Assembly: GCF_014203115.1 (NCBI RefSeq)
Contig: NZ_JACHIJ010000001.1
Span: 682,001 to 746,000, forward strand
Direction of reading: 5' to 3'
Origin: Afipia massiliensis
Lineage (GTDB): Bacteria > Pseudomonadota > Alphaproteobacteria > Rhizobiales > Xanthobacteraceae
Length of the DNA stretch: 64,000 nt
Positions 16,660 to 25,454 of the stretch are shown piece after piece. A program made the position numbers and the translations under genes. The notes beneath the pieces were generated by a model. That model was not told where the DNA came from, ran no database searches, and saw nothing but the letters and a program-made list of their open reading frames with translations. Positions within the stretch are counted from its first letter, which is position 1; each line of letters starts with the position of its first letter.

Positions 16660-18021
16660 TCAGAAACGGGCGGTCGGGCCGAACATCACGGAGAAATTCT
16701 CCAGGCGATAGTTCGGCAGCGAGGAATTGGTCTTGTCGTACTGAACCGCAGCCGAAATGCCGAAATTCTTAGTCACGGGCGCGTTAAACAGGGCGCCCAC
16801 CGACCACTGGTTATCGTTGCGTGCAATCAGCGGATCGATGAACGGATTTGGCGCGTCGAAACGGGTTTCGATCCACCGGACGAACGGCGCCACGCTCCAG
16901 TTGCGTGACATCCAGACGAATGGCGGGCCGAACTCGAGCGTCAAGGCGGCTTCCATTGCCCACTGATCAAAAGACTGGAACGCGAATGCCGAGTCGCCCC
17001 GCCGATAAAGCCCGCGCGCATCAAGCTTGATCTGTTGTGCGATGTTCCAGCTCGCCACAAGGCTGGTTGTGTACCAATCGCCGGAATTGAAGCCCGCGAC
17101 AGGATCGATGGTCCTGAAATCTGAGCGACGCCATTCGAAGTCGGGGCCGAAGGTGAACCTGTCGTTCACCGGAATCTTCACGCCGACGCCGGCGCCTGCC
17201 GTCGAAAAGTACGACGAGCCGCCGACCCAGGTGTTTCCGCCGACCACATAGGGCTTGATGGTAACGCCTGGCAGAAGTTCCGGTGCGAGCGCAAGCCGAG
17301 GACCGAAGCTGACATCGACGAAGCCGACGTTGAGGTCCTTCAGGCGCGATTGCTCGGTGAGATATCCAACCGCGCGCGTTTCGATAATGTCGCCACGCTG
17401 GTTCTGTAAATCATAATCGTGGCTGAGGCCAACCAGCCCGAACCAGTTGATGTCGCTTTTCTGCCGTGCAGTCGGCAACAACGCGAGATCCTGACCACCG
17501 AGACGCAGCACGCCGCCGCCCGGCGCGAAGCTCGCATTGCTCTGCGAGCGGATGCCTGTCTGCGCGAAACCGGAGAACCGGCTTGGCTGAAGCTGCTTCT
17601 CGGTATCCGGAAGATAGGTTTCGACGCGCTCCTTGGTGATGGCATCGATATCCGGACTCGCGAGAGCTTCCTTGAAATAGCGTTTCGCCATTTCATAGGA
17701 GCCGAGCCGGAAATACAGCGCGCCGAGTTCATATTTCACGCGCGTCAGCTTGGGATTGTAGAACAGCAGCCGCTCGAGGGCGCCGATCGCGGCTTCGTAG
17801 TCCCCCCGCGCAGTCGCAACCTTGACGTAAGCGAACGTCACTTCGTGGTTCGCGGGACTCCGCACCATCTGCTGAAACAGTTGCTGCTGCTCTGCCGCAT
17901 CCTGAGCACGCGCGCTGTTCACATCAGCAAACACAACAAGTGCGCAAACAGCCCAGATACTACGGGCCGACACAGCCTGCGTCCGTGACCCAGCCAAAAG
18001 GGGCAATACTCGAAACCACAT
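16660..18021 (-). CDS. TPR-containing outer-membrane beta-barrel protein (Slam/DUF560-like)
   Basis: 453 residues from the ATG at 18021 (MWFRVLPLLAG), which has GGGA near -9; an ATG at 18060 lacks a ribosome site. A signal peptide (about 20-40) ends at SARAQD. TPR repeats fill about 40-140 (ATARGDYEAAIGALERLLFY and LGALYFRLGSYEMAKRYFKE). From about 145 the chain alternates aromatic and polar residues in strand-like runs and ends in a terminal Phe (GPTARF), as outer-membrane barrels do. This TPR-plus-barrel layout resembles surface lipoprotein assembly modifiers (Slam). The FecR-domain gene follows by 11 bases. A role in surface export is inference from architecture. Confidence 0.78.
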   Translation of the reverse strand: MWFRVLPLLAGSRTQAVSARSIWAVCALVVFADVNSARAQDAAEQQQLFQQMVRSPANHEVTFAYVKVATARGDYEAAIGALERLLFYNPKLTRVKYELGALYFRLGSYEMAKRYFKEALASPDIDAITKERVETYLPDTEKQLQPSRFSGFAQTGIRSQSNASFAPGGGVLRLGGQDLALLPTARQKSDINWFGLVGLSHDYDLQNQRGDIIETRAVGYLTEQSRLKDLNVGFVDVSFGPRLALAPELLPGVTIKPYVVGGNTWVGGSSYFSTAGAGVGVKIPVNDRFTFGPDFEWRRSDFRTIDPVAGFNSGDWYTTSLVASWNIAQQIKLDARGLYRRGDSAFAFQSFDQWAMEAALTLEFGPPFVWMSRNWSVAPFVRWIETRFDAPNPFIDPLIARNDNQWSVGALFNAPVTKNFGISAAVQYDKTNSSLPNYRLENFSVMFGPTARF

Positions 18022-18147
18022 ATCAAAAATTCCCGTCGCCAATGACTCCGGTAGAACCATAAAAGCGGCATTTAATCAACGCTGTACCACCCGTACCGCG
18101 TGGCCGAATTGATACAACTGGAAGAAAAGCAGGACGGCGGAACTCGG

Positions 18148-19965
18148 CTATGTCTGCCTCTGGCTTAGGCATTGGTACATGTGCGCGACCCATCGGTTCA
18201 ATTCGCGGAAAGAAATTTTTGCCGGAAAATCAGCACCTACGCCGTACTTCTGGGTTTGACCATCAAGGAATGAGCCTTCAGGTGGAGCAAGATCGTGCGG
18301 TATCCCGGCACGGCGCCACACATCGTCATGAAGGTGCAGGAAATGAAAATCCTTGCACAATCGACTCAATCTCTCGGCGCTGTCCGGATCGAACAAGTCC
18401 GGCACATCGAACCATGAGACGGGACCGAGAGGCGTCCGATTCTGAATTTTACCGCCCAGCTTGTGCCGCTCGACAAGCGATGTGAGCAAAGTAGACCCGG
18501 ATTGTTCCCAGCCTTCCAGCGAACCGGAAAGACTTTCAACTTCCGCCAGCGCTTCCGTTAGCAAGCCGTGCCCTGCTGGAAACTTCAGAACGCCGGTCGG
18601 CACGCGGCCGAACACATCCAAACCGGCGAAGAAAACATTGCCTGGCGGAAGATCAGGCTTCAGCAGCAAGACATCGGGATCGATCCACCATCCACCCAGT
18701 TTCTGAAGCAATGCATAGCGGAACAGATTTGCGTGAATGGCGAAAGCGCCCTCTTCACCCAATGGCCTAAGGACAACCTCTCGTGGCAGGATTTCGGCTG
18801 CATCCTCAACAGATACCCAGTCCGGGACGTTCAAGTCGCGATTGTAGGAAAATACCTCGACGCGATGTCCGCTGGCCGCGAAGCTCTTCAAGCACATCAA
18901 CTGATAGGGACCGATCGTCTCACCGTGCCAGAGTGTTTTCAGCGTTTGAGGCTCGCCGGCGAGTAGATGATCTCCTTGCGGCGAAGTCTCGGCATTGCCT
19001 AAAGACCGCACGCCGGGCCGCCAGCCGCTAATCTGGATTGATCGGGCCAAATGATCCAATGCATCGTACGGTACACTCTGCGTGGAGAGCTTCTGCTTGA
19101 GCTCCTTCATTATCCAGAATTCACGAAACCATCCTTCAACGGCCTCAAAGGAGAGACGCGCTCCCTGCGGAACATCGATTCCAAAACGCTTGAACAGTGT
19201 ATCCAGAAAGCTGCCTTCGGGTGGCCCAAGGTTTTTAGGGATGCGCAACGCACGCCACAGATCATTCCAGAGATGCACGAAGTCGCTTGAGGCCAGCCGT
19301 TCAAAAACGGCCTCACATTGCCTAGGATCGAAGAACATTAGAACTTCGTTGGGATGAATCTCGTAAGCGCTGACTTTCGGGCGAACCAAATGGTCGATCG
19401 CATACTCGGACGAGAGGCGCGTGATGAGTTTCGGTCCGACGATACCGTGATCGGCTCCCGGCGCGGCGGTCCCTGCTGCCGGCAGAAGCCTCATCGCCTC
19501 TTCGATGGCAGCCGTCATGATCGGCGACTGCGCGGGGAATTTCATGACGGCGGCATTGGCGACGCCGTCTTCCTGGTAAGCGAGATAGATCTTGTCGTCC
19601 GGCAACCCCGACGCCATCACGACGATGTCGAGATCCATATACCAGCCGCCGAATTTCTGGATAGCGAGATATCTGAAAAGATCGGAATGCAGCGCGAGCG
19701 AAAGATCGCCGTCATTATGATGAAATTGGTAGAGCGGGCCGGACAGAACCTCACGCGCATCAACAAGTTCAACACCTTCGGGCACGGTCAGACTTCTATT
19801 GTAGGTGTACAACAATACACGCGCACCTGACGCGACCGCGCTCCGCAGCGACAGCTCTTCGTAGTAGCTGGGATCTGGTCCTGTCCAAAAAGTCCGCACT
19901 TCCTGGCGGGGCTTCATAAAAGACGGCTGCATGCGATGTTCGATTGCCTTTTGATATTCAATCAT
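18148..19965 (-). CDS. Tandem GT32-type glycosyltransferase with two catalytic domains
   Basis: About 605 residues. Two homologous halves each hold the GT32 core of a helix ending LFRY followed by a DxD motif: LFRYLAIQKFGGWYMDLDIV in the first and LFRYALLQKLGGWWIDPDVL in the second. Each half also repeats VHLWNDLWR/LHLHDDVWR and GPPEGSFLD/APPEGSFLD, showing internal duplication. It probably transfers sugars onto a polysaccharide or glycolipid, possibly two in sequence. Start is uncertain: ATG 19965 is given, ATGs at 19932 and 19917 lie closer to the first domain, and the open frame to 20022 would run into the divergent gene. Codons are more A/T-rich than in the flanks, suggesting transfer. 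Confidence 0.85.
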   Translation of the reverse strand: MIEYQKAIEHRMQPSFMKPRQEVRTFWTGPDPSYYEELSLRSAVASGARVLLYTYNRSLTVPEGVELVDAREVLSGPLYQFHHNDGDLSLALHSDLFRYLAIQKFGGWYMDLDIVVMASGLPDDKIYLAYQEDGVANAAVMKFPAQSPIMTAAIEEAMRLLPAAGTAAPGADHGIVGPKLITRLSSEYAIDHLVRPKVSAYEIHPNEVLMFFDPRQCEAVFERLASSDFVHLWNDLWRALRIPKNLGPPEGSFLDTLFKRFGIDVPQGARLSFEAVEGWFREFWIMKELKQKLSTQSVPYDALDHLARSIQISGWRPGVRSLGNAETSPQGDHLLAGEPQTLKTLWHGETIGPYQLMCLKSFAASGHRVEVFSYNRDLNVPDWVSVEDAAEILPREVVLRPLGEEGAFAIHANLFRYALLQKLGGWWIDPDVLLLKPDLPPGNVFFAGLDVFGRVPTGVLKFPAGHGLLTEALAEVESLSGSLEGWEQSGSTLLTSLVERHKLGGKIQNRTPLGPVSWFDVPDLFDPDSAERLSRLCKDFHFLHLHDDVWRRAGIPHDLAPPEGSFLDGQTQKYGVGADFPAKISFRELNRWVAHMYQCLSQRQT

Positions 19966-20020
19966 TATAGCCAGTATTCCGATCTGCGTTGTCAAACGCA
20001 AAGTGGAAAGAAAACTCGCC

Positions 20021-21199
20021 ATGAAGACGGTTCTTTTTGCCTGGGAGAACGGCGGCGGGTTTGGCCATATCGCAAATCTGGGACGCTTTGCTGCGCTGCT
20101 GAGGCGCCACGAGATACGCCCGGTTTTTGTGCTGAAGCATCCGGAAACCGCGCGTCTACTGGAGACCGACGCAGAGATACTTCAGGCTCCGCCGTGGTCG
20201 GTGACTGCTTCTGACGAAAATTCCTTTCGCTCGACAGCGACGATGCACGACCAACTGGCTTCAGCGGGTCTGGCCGATGAGTATGGCTTGCGATCGTTGC
20301 TGCAAGCGTGGGATCACATTCTCAAAACTATTGCTCCGGACCTTGTCGTCGCGGACTCTGCGCCCGCGGCAAGCATGATGTCGCATGGCCGGATTCCGCT
20401 GATCGTGGTCGGAAACGGCTACACAGCCCCTCCCGGCGAAATGAAACGTTTTCCGCCGCTCCATCGTGTCCATCCACCACGCTGGTGTGAAGAAGAAACG
20501 CTGGGAACGGTCAATCGCGTGCTGCAATCTCTGGGCCGGCCTCCCCTTGAACGGCTGCCGCAAATATTTTCCGGCGATGCGCAGATCGTTCTCACCTTTC
20601 CGATACTCGATCCTTATGATCTGCAGAGATCTAGCCCGCTCGCTGGCCCGATCTTCGACAGTCCGCCGCTTGAAGGCCGGAAAGATGCGGACCACATTTT
20701 CGTCTATCTGTCGCGAGGCGTGTTATCCAAACTGCCTTTCGACATCGTTCCGGCGCTGCTCCCCCTTGCCAGCCGTCTCATCATTTCGGCTCCCGACATT
20801 GCGAGCGAGCAGTCGGACGATCTGTTGCGTCGCGGAGCGCAGGTTTATGTACAACATTTGCCGTTGAGCGAGACGTTGGCATCGACACGGCTCGTTGTTC
20901 ATTTCGGCGGAGGCGGACTGGCAGCTCACGCAATCGCCGCAGGTATCCCCCAACTCGTCGTAGCAACTCACATCGAGCAGCTTCTGAACGGGCTCCAGCT
21001 CGAAAAGGCACGCCTCGGAAAGGTCATCGATAGTTTCGAACCACAGGCCGACATCTCCAAGTCGCTGGATGCGATCCTCGCTGACGAGGGTCTGCGACAG
21101 CACGCGGCGCGAGCGGGTCGTGCGCATCGCGACATGCTGACGAACATGAATCCGCTTGAAACCTTCGAAGCGGCCGCCCTGAAACTCCTCGGCAAATAG
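20021..21199 (+). CDS. GT1/GT28-like glycosyltransferase
   Basis: 392 residues. The N-terminal Rossmann half opens with FAWENGGGFGHIANLGRFAA, the Gly-rich loop of MGT/UGT-type glycosyltransferases. The C-terminal half carries the nucleotide-sugar region VVHFGGGGLAAHAIAAGIPQ, equivalent to the HxGxGT/HGG motif of the family. Substrates are unknown; macrolide, glycolipid and polysaccharide acceptors are all seen in relatives. It is divergent from the tandem GT32 gene with a very short gap, and shares its A/T-rich codon use, so the two may form one polysaccharide or glycolipid module. ATG at 20021 is chosen because homology begins there and GGAAAG lies upstream. Confidence 0.85.
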   Translation: MKTVLFAWENGGGFGHIANLGRFAALLRRHEIRPVFVLKHPETARLLETDAEILQAPPWSVTASDENSFRSTATMHDQLASAGLADEYGLRSLLQAWDHILKTIAPDLVVADSAPAASMMSHGRIPLIVVGNGYTAPPGEMKRFPPLHRVHPPRWCEEETLGTVNRVLQSLGRPPLERLPQIFSGDAQIVLTFPILDPYDLQRSSPLAGPIFDSPPLEGRKDADHIFVYLSRGVLSKLPFDIVPALLPLASRLIISAPDIASEQSDDLLRRGAQVYVQHLPLSETLASTRLVVHFGGGGLAAHAIAAGIPQLVVATHIEQLLNGLQLEKARLGKVIDSFEPQADISKSLDAILADEGLRQHAARAGRAHRDMLTNMNPLETFEAAALKLLGK

Positions 21200-21286
21200 C
21201 CGAGCGCCTTCAGCAAGCGTGCATGCCAGCCCCTATTTTTCGCTCCGGGGACGCCACTTGCCTGCGGCAGGGATTACCGGCATAAA

Positions 21287-21304
21287 GTTAATCGACCAAT
21301 TAAC
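21287..21304. promoter_or_regulatory. Inverted repeat before the thiolase operon
   Basis: GTTAAT-N6-ATTAAC is a perfect 6-base dyad 30 bases before the DUF35 start. The spacing and A/T richness resemble operators of TetR or MarR proteins that control acyl-CoA operons. The regulator is unknown. The rest of 21200-21286 shows no gene. Confidence 0.4.
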
Positions 21305-21333
21305 AAAAGCCAATGATCAGGGAGAGACTGCAG

Positions 21334-21747
21334 ATGGCTGCACCTTCGCGCGCCTTGCCGGTACCTACGCCGGAAACCAAACACTTCTGGGAAGGAACCC
21401 AGGCGAATGAACTCCGTCTGCAACGCTGCGACGACTGTTCGAACGTCTATTTCCCGCCCCGTCCGTTCTGTCCGTCATGCGCCTCGCGCAAGGTCAGCAC
21501 GTTCAAGGCCAGCGGCAAGGGCAAGCTCTACAGCTACGTGATCAATCACCGTCCCGCCGCGCCGGGTTTCACTCCGCCTTATGCCATCGCCGTCGTCCAA
21601 CTCGATGAAGGTCCGCGGATGATGAGCAACATTCTCGATTGTCCGCAGACGCCCGAAGCTCTCGTGCTCGACATGAAGCTCGAAGTCGCGTTCGAGAAAG
21701 TCAGCGACAAGATCACCCTTCCCCAGTTTCGTCCGGCGAAGGGTTAA
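21334..21747 (+). CDS. Zn-ribbon/OB-fold protein (DUF35) partner of thiolase
   Basis: 137 residues. A rubredoxin-like zinc ribbon uses CDDC and CPSC pairs (about residues 29-49), followed by an OB fold with GKGKLYSYVINHRPAAPGF and YAIAVVQLDEGPRMMSNI. DUF35 proteins bind acyl-CoA and form complexes with thiolase-fold or MaoC-fold enzymes, as in the steroid side-chain ChsH and benzylsuccinyl-CoA thiolase systems. The thiolase gene follows six bases after the stop codon, which supports such a complex here. GGGAGAGA lies about nine bases before the ATG; an upstream in-frame ATG at 21313 is less likely. Confidence 0.88.
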   Translation: MAAPSRALPVPTPETKHFWEGTQANELRLQRCDDCSNVYFPPRPFCPSCASRKVSTFKASGKGKLYSYVINHRPAAPGFTPPYAIAVVQLDEGPRMMSNILDCPQTPEALVLDMKLEVAFEKVSDKITLPQFRPAKG

Positions 21748-21752
21748 ACATC

Positions 21753-22892
21753 ATGCGTAGAAATCAGGTTGCCGTCGTCGGCGCGGCAGAAACCACCAAA
21801 CTCGGCGTCATTCCCGACATGTCGCAGATCCAGTTGCACGCAGATGCCGCGCTGAACGCACTGGCGGATGCGGGGCTGAAGCTGTCGGACATCGACGGTA
21901 TCGCGACCGCGGTCGAGACGCCGCAGCAACTGGCTCACTATCTCGGCATCACGCCGACCTGGGTGGACGGCACGTCGGTCGGCGGCTGCTCGTTCATGCT
22001 TCACGTTCGCCACGCGGCAGCGGCGATCGAAGCCGGTCTGTGCAAGACGGTGCTCATCACCCACGCCGAGAGCGGCAAGTCGATGATCGGCAAGCTGCCG
22101 CGCTCGATTCCCGCAGACAGCCTGCAGGGCCAGTTCGAAGCTCCGTTCGGTGTCTATGGCCCGCCCAGCATGTTCCCGATCCCCGTGCTGCGCTACATGA
22201 AAACCTACGGCATCACCCACGAACAGATCGCGATGGTGTCGGTGGTTCAGCGCGAATGGGCGGCGAAGAACCCGCGCGCCATGATGAAGGACCCGATCAC
22301 CGTCGAGGATGTTCTGAATTCGCGGATGATCGCCTATCCGTTCCGCATCCTGCAGTGCTGCCTCGTCACCGACGGCGGCGGCGCGCTGATCCTGACCAGC
22401 GCCGACCGCGCCAAGGACTTCCCGCAGAAGCCGGTCTACATTCTCGGCACCGGCGAGAGCGTCGAGACCCCGATGGTCAGCCAGATGGAAACCTTCAACT
22501 CGTCGCGCGCGTTCAAGGTGGCGGGCCCCACCGCGTTTCGCGAGGCCGGCATCGCGCACAAGGACGTGGATCACCTCATGATCTACGACGCGTTCGCGCA
22601 TCTGCCGCTGTTCGGTCTCGGCGATATCGGCTTCATGCCGCATGAGGAAACCGGCAAGTTCATCGCCGACCGCAACACCGCCATCGGCGGCAAGCTGCCG
22701 ATGAACACCAACGGCGGCGGTCTCAGCTACATGCATTCCGGCATGTACGGAATGTACGCATTGCAGGAAAGCGTCCGGCAGATGCGCGGCATCGCGCCGG
22801 CACAGGTGCAAGACGCGAAGATTTCGGTCTGCCACGGTGTCGGCGGCATGTTCGCCGCCAGCGGCACTATCATTTTCACCAACGAACGCTGA
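21753..22892 (+). CDS. Thiolase-fold protein (SCP2-type acetyl-CoA acetyltransferase-like)
   Basis: 379 residues from the ATG at 21753 with GAAGGG upstream; the longer open frame overlaps the DUF35 gene in another frame. The thiolase fold shows in VAVVGAAETTKLGVIPDMSQ at the start, GGCSFMLHVRHAAAAIEAG around the N-terminal active-site loop and TNGGGLSYMHSGMYGM with GVGGMFAASG near the end. Members of this DUF35-linked subgroup cleave or condense unusual acyl-CoAs, and some lack a full thiolase triad; I could not place every catalytic residue with confidence. The order DUF35-thiolase-SDR implies one acyl-CoA degradation module. Confidence 0.87.
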   Translation: MRRNQVAVVGAAETTKLGVIPDMSQIQLHADAALNALADAGLKLSDIDGIATAVETPQQLAHYLGITPTWVDGTSVGGCSFMLHVRHAAAAIEAGLCKTVLITHAESGKSMIGKLPRSIPADSLQGQFEAPFGVYGPPSMFPIPVLRYMKTYGITHEQIAMVSVVQREWAAKNPRAMMKDPITVEDVLNSRMIAYPFRILQCCLVTDGGGALILTSADRAKDFPQKPVYILGTGESVETPMVSQMETFNSSRAFKVAGPTAFREAGIAHKDVDHLMIYDAFAHLPLFGLGDIGFMPHEETGKFIADRNTAIGGKLPMNTNGGGLSYMHSGMYGMYALQESVRQMRGIAPAQVQDAKISVCHGVGGMFAASGTIIFTNER

Positions 22893-22915
22893 CAGCGAAA
22901 ACAGGAGTCAAAGCA

Positions 22916-23836
22916 ATGTCACAGAAGAAATCGCTGGACGGCAAGGTCATCATCGTCACCGGCGCGGGCCGCGGTATCGGCCGCGAAATCGCGCTGCTCG
23001 CCGCCGCCGAAGGCGCCAAGGTCGTGGTCAACGATCCCGGCGTTGCAGCCGACGGATCGGGCACCAATGCGGCGCCCGCCGAAGAGGTCGTCGAGGAGAT
23101 CAAGAAGCGCGGCGGTACGGCCGTCGCGAACTTCGAGACGGTGGCGGAAGCGATTCCGGCCAGCAAGATCATCAAGCAGGCCATCGACACCTACGGCAAG
23201 CTGGACGGCGTCGTGAACAACGCCGGTATCCTGCGCGATGCAATCTTCCATCGCATGAGCGTCGAGGCGTTCGAGTCCGTCATCAAGGTTCACCTGATGG
23301 GCTCGTTCTACACCTCGCACGCAGCTGCCCGCATTTTCCGCGAACAGGAGAGCGGCGCATTCGTCCACTTCACCTCGACGTCCGGCCTGATCGGCAATTT
23401 CGGCCAGGCGAACTACGCTGCTGCCAAGCTCGGCATCGTCGGCCTGTCGAAGTCCATCGCACTCGACATGGAGCGCTTCAACGTACGCTCGAACTGCGTG
23501 TCGCCGTTCGCATGGAGCCGCCTGATCGGCACCATTCCGACCGAGACCGAGGAAGAGAAGGCCCGCGTGGCCCGCATGCAGCAGATGGGACCGGAGAAGA
23601 TCGCGCCGCTGTCCACGTTCCTGCTCGGCGACGCCGCCAAGGACGTCACCGGACAAATCTTCGCCGTGCGCATGAACGAGATCTTCCTGATGGGCCAGTC
23701 GCGTCCATTGCGGTCGATCCACCGCGCCGAAGGTTGGACGCCGCAGACCATCGCCGAACACGGCATGCCCGCGCTCAAGTCGTCGTTCTACAAGCTCGAC
23801 CGCTCGGCGGATATTTTCAATTGGGATGCGATTTAG
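22916..23836 (+). CDS. Short-chain dehydrogenase/reductase, (R)-3-hydroxyacyl-CoA dehydrogenase-like
   Basis: 306 residues. TGAGRGIG (15-22) is the cofactor loop, NNAG follows the fourth strand, and the active site is Ser in STSG with YAAAK (Tyr-x3-Lys). The N-terminal KVVVNDPG and NNAGILRD patterns and the length match the dehydrogenase part of multifunctional enzyme type 2 (HSD17B4-like), which oxidises 3-hydroxyacyl-CoA. It follows the thiolase by 23 bases with AGGAG nine bases before its ATG. Together with the thiolase this gives the last two steps of a beta-oxidation spiral. The exact acyl group is unknown. Confidence 0.9.
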   Translation: MSQKKSLDGKVIIVTGAGRGIGREIALLAAAEGAKVVVNDPGVAADGSGTNAAPAEEVVEEIKKRGGTAVANFETVAEAIPASKIIKQAIDTYGKLDGVVNNAGILRDAIFHRMSVEAFESVIKVHLMGSFYTSHAAARIFREQESGAFVHFTSTSGLIGNFGQANYAAAKLGIVGLSKSIALDMERFNVRSNCVSPFAWSRLIGTIPTETEEEKARVARMQQMGPEKIAPLSTFLLGDAAKDVTGQIFAVRMNEIFLMGQSRPLRSIHRAEGWTPQTIAEHGMPALKSSFYKLDRSADIFNWDAI

Positions 23837-23879
23837 CGCGCTCCAAAACGATCAGAGGACTAGCCTGCAATCGGTCTTG

Positions 23880-24615
23880 CGTCGCGGCGCTTCTTCGGCA
23901 AGCCATCGCGCGCCGAGGAATACGGCGCGACCTTCATCGCCGATGGCCGCGACGAAGTGCTGACCGCGACGCGCGAAAATCTGCGCATGGGTGCAAGCCA
24001 GATCAAGCTGATGGCGGGCGGCGGCACATCATCCGCTTACGATCCCATCGACGTGACGCAATATACGTCGGACGAAATGAAAGCCGCCATCGAGGCCGCC
24101 GACGATTGGAACACCTACGTCGCTGTACATGCTTACACGCCTCGCGCGGTGCGCCGCGCCCAACGCGGAATCTGGCTGAGCGCGCAGAATCTGATCCCGG
24201 ACAGTCCGAATATGACACCGGAGCGGCGCAAGAAGCGCGCGGGGATCCTTGAGGGCAACACGCGTTTATGGCCGATGGCAAAAAACACGGCGTCAAACTT
24301 GCGTGGGGCACCGATCCTCTGTTCGAGCCGGAACTGAATGCCCAACAGAACGCCCTCATCCTGGCTTTGCGGCAATGGTTTACGCCGGCGGAAGTCCTCA
24401 AGATGGTGACCTATGACAACGCGCAACTGCTGGCGTTGAGCGGTCCCCGCACGCCCTACGAAGGCAAGCTCGGCATCGTCGAGCAAGGCGCGCTTGCCGA
24501 CCTGATTCTTGTGAGCGGCGATCCGCTCGCCAATCTCGATCTGATTGCGGACCCGGCAAAGAACTTCACTATGATCATGAAGGATGGCGTGATCTACAAG
24601 GGACTACAGCGCTAA
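23880..24615 (+). pseudogene. Decayed metal-dependent amidohydrolase
   Basis: A remnant spread over two frames. From about 23882 frame one reads RFFGKPSRAEEYGATFIADG and continues through LRMGASQIKLMAGGG, VTQYTSDEMKAAIEAADDWN and YVAVHAYTPRAVRRA, clear amidohydrolase sequence with one metal-ligand His. The N-terminal part, with the HxH metal site, is absent. After VRRA about 25 residues normally carrying IEHG are missing in frame. At an A6 run (24276-24283 region) the frame shifts, and the second frame gives KLAWGTDPLF, WFTPAEVLKMVTYDNAQLLA and GKLGIVEQGALADLILVSGD up to the stop. One extra A would restore the frame, but the missing N-terminus and internal block make it non-functional. Confidence 0.88.
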
Positions 24616-24641
24616 GAAGAAAAGCTGCCTATAGTCTCGCT

Positions 24642-25430
24642 CTATCGAAATGATCCATGTCGTCCTTGTCCGCCGGCGAAGCGCGTGGCTCCTTCAAGCG
24701 TTTCGCCGGACGCGATGACCCCGAGACCGCCCTGCATCTCGTCGTTGATCGCGTCTTCTTCTTCGAGATCCCACTGACGCAGCGCCGAGCGCTTGTCGTT
24801 GCGTAGGCAGCCTTGCGGAAACCGCGCCAGTTCCTGCGCCAGCACAACGGCATGTGCTCGCGCCTCGCCCTTCGGCACAAGGCGATTGGCGATCCCGATA
24901 TCGAACGCCTCCTTTGCATCGACCGGACGTCCTGTGAGGATCAGATCCATCGCGCGCGAATGCCCGATCAGCCGCGGCAACCGGATGGTGCCGAGATCAA
25001 TCAGCGGCACACCGAAGCGGCGGCAGAAAATGCCGAAGGTCGCGCCTTCCCCGACCACGCGCATATCAGCCCACAACGCCAGCTCCATACCGCCCGCAAC
25101 CGCATGGCCTTCGACCGCCGCGATGACCGGCTTGTTCAGGCGCAGACGGCTCGGCCCCATCGGCGCGATGGTGCCGTGGCCGCCTAGTTCGCGCTTCTTC
25201 TCGCGATCGCCGAGCGCGACGGCTTTCAGATCGGCGCCCGCGCAGAACGCGCCGCCGGTCCCCGTGAACACCGCGACTGAAGAATTCGGATCGGCATCGA
25301 AGGCGCGGAAGGCATCGAACAGGCGGCGCGCCGTCGCGCCATCGACCGCGTTCTTGCGCTCCGGCCGGTTGATGGAAACGATGGTGACGGGTCCCTCGCG
25401 CTCGACAAGAATCGTGTCGGTGTCGGTCAT
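24642..25430 (-). CDS. Enoyl-CoA hydratase/isomerase family protein (crotonase)
   Basis: About 262 residues. GGAFCAGADLKAVA forms the first oxyanion-hole segment and KPVIAAVEGHAVAGGMELAL the second, both standard in crotonases. The catalytic acid position of hydratases lies near GIFCRRFGVPLIDLGTIRLP, where Glu is not evident at both sites, so isomerase or another crotonase reaction is possible. Two adjacent ATGs (25433 and 25430) follow GGAGGG; the second has better spacing. It is 22 bases upstream of nothing on this strand except the pseudogene side, and downstream of ppc's 3' end only by strand order: ppc stops at 25455, so the crotonase is transcribed after ppc with a 24-base gap and may be co-transcribed. 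Confidence 0.87.
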   Translation of the reverse strand: MTDTDTILVEREGPVTIVSINRPERKNAVDGATARRLFDAFRAFDADPNSSVAVFTGTGGAFCAGADLKAVALGDREKKRELGGHGTIAPMGPSRLRLNKPVIAAVEGHAVAGGMELALWADMRVVGEGATFGIFCRRFGVPLIDLGTIRLPRLIGHSRAMDLILTGRPVDAKEAFDIGIANRLVPKGEARAHAVVLAQELARFPQGCLRNDKRSALRQWDLEEEDAINDEMQGGLGVIASGETLEGATRFAGGQGRHGSFR

Positions 25431-25454
25431 CATTCCCTCCGTTGTTTTTGATTG

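Noticed and set aside
19964-19995. TTGACA and TATAAT boxes before the tandem GT32 gene
   Set aside because: Both boxes are perfect, but the spacing is 20 bases and the -10 box includes the chosen ATG, so I do not call it a promoter; it does hint at a later start.
22837-24252. 471-codon plus-strand frame over the SDR gene
   Set aside because: It reads the SDR gene in the wrong frame, giving Arg-rich sequence without motifs.
24276-24283. Programmed frameshift at the A6 run of the amidohydrolase
   Set aside because: Slippage could join the frames, but the missing N-terminus and internal deletion make a functional product unlikely.
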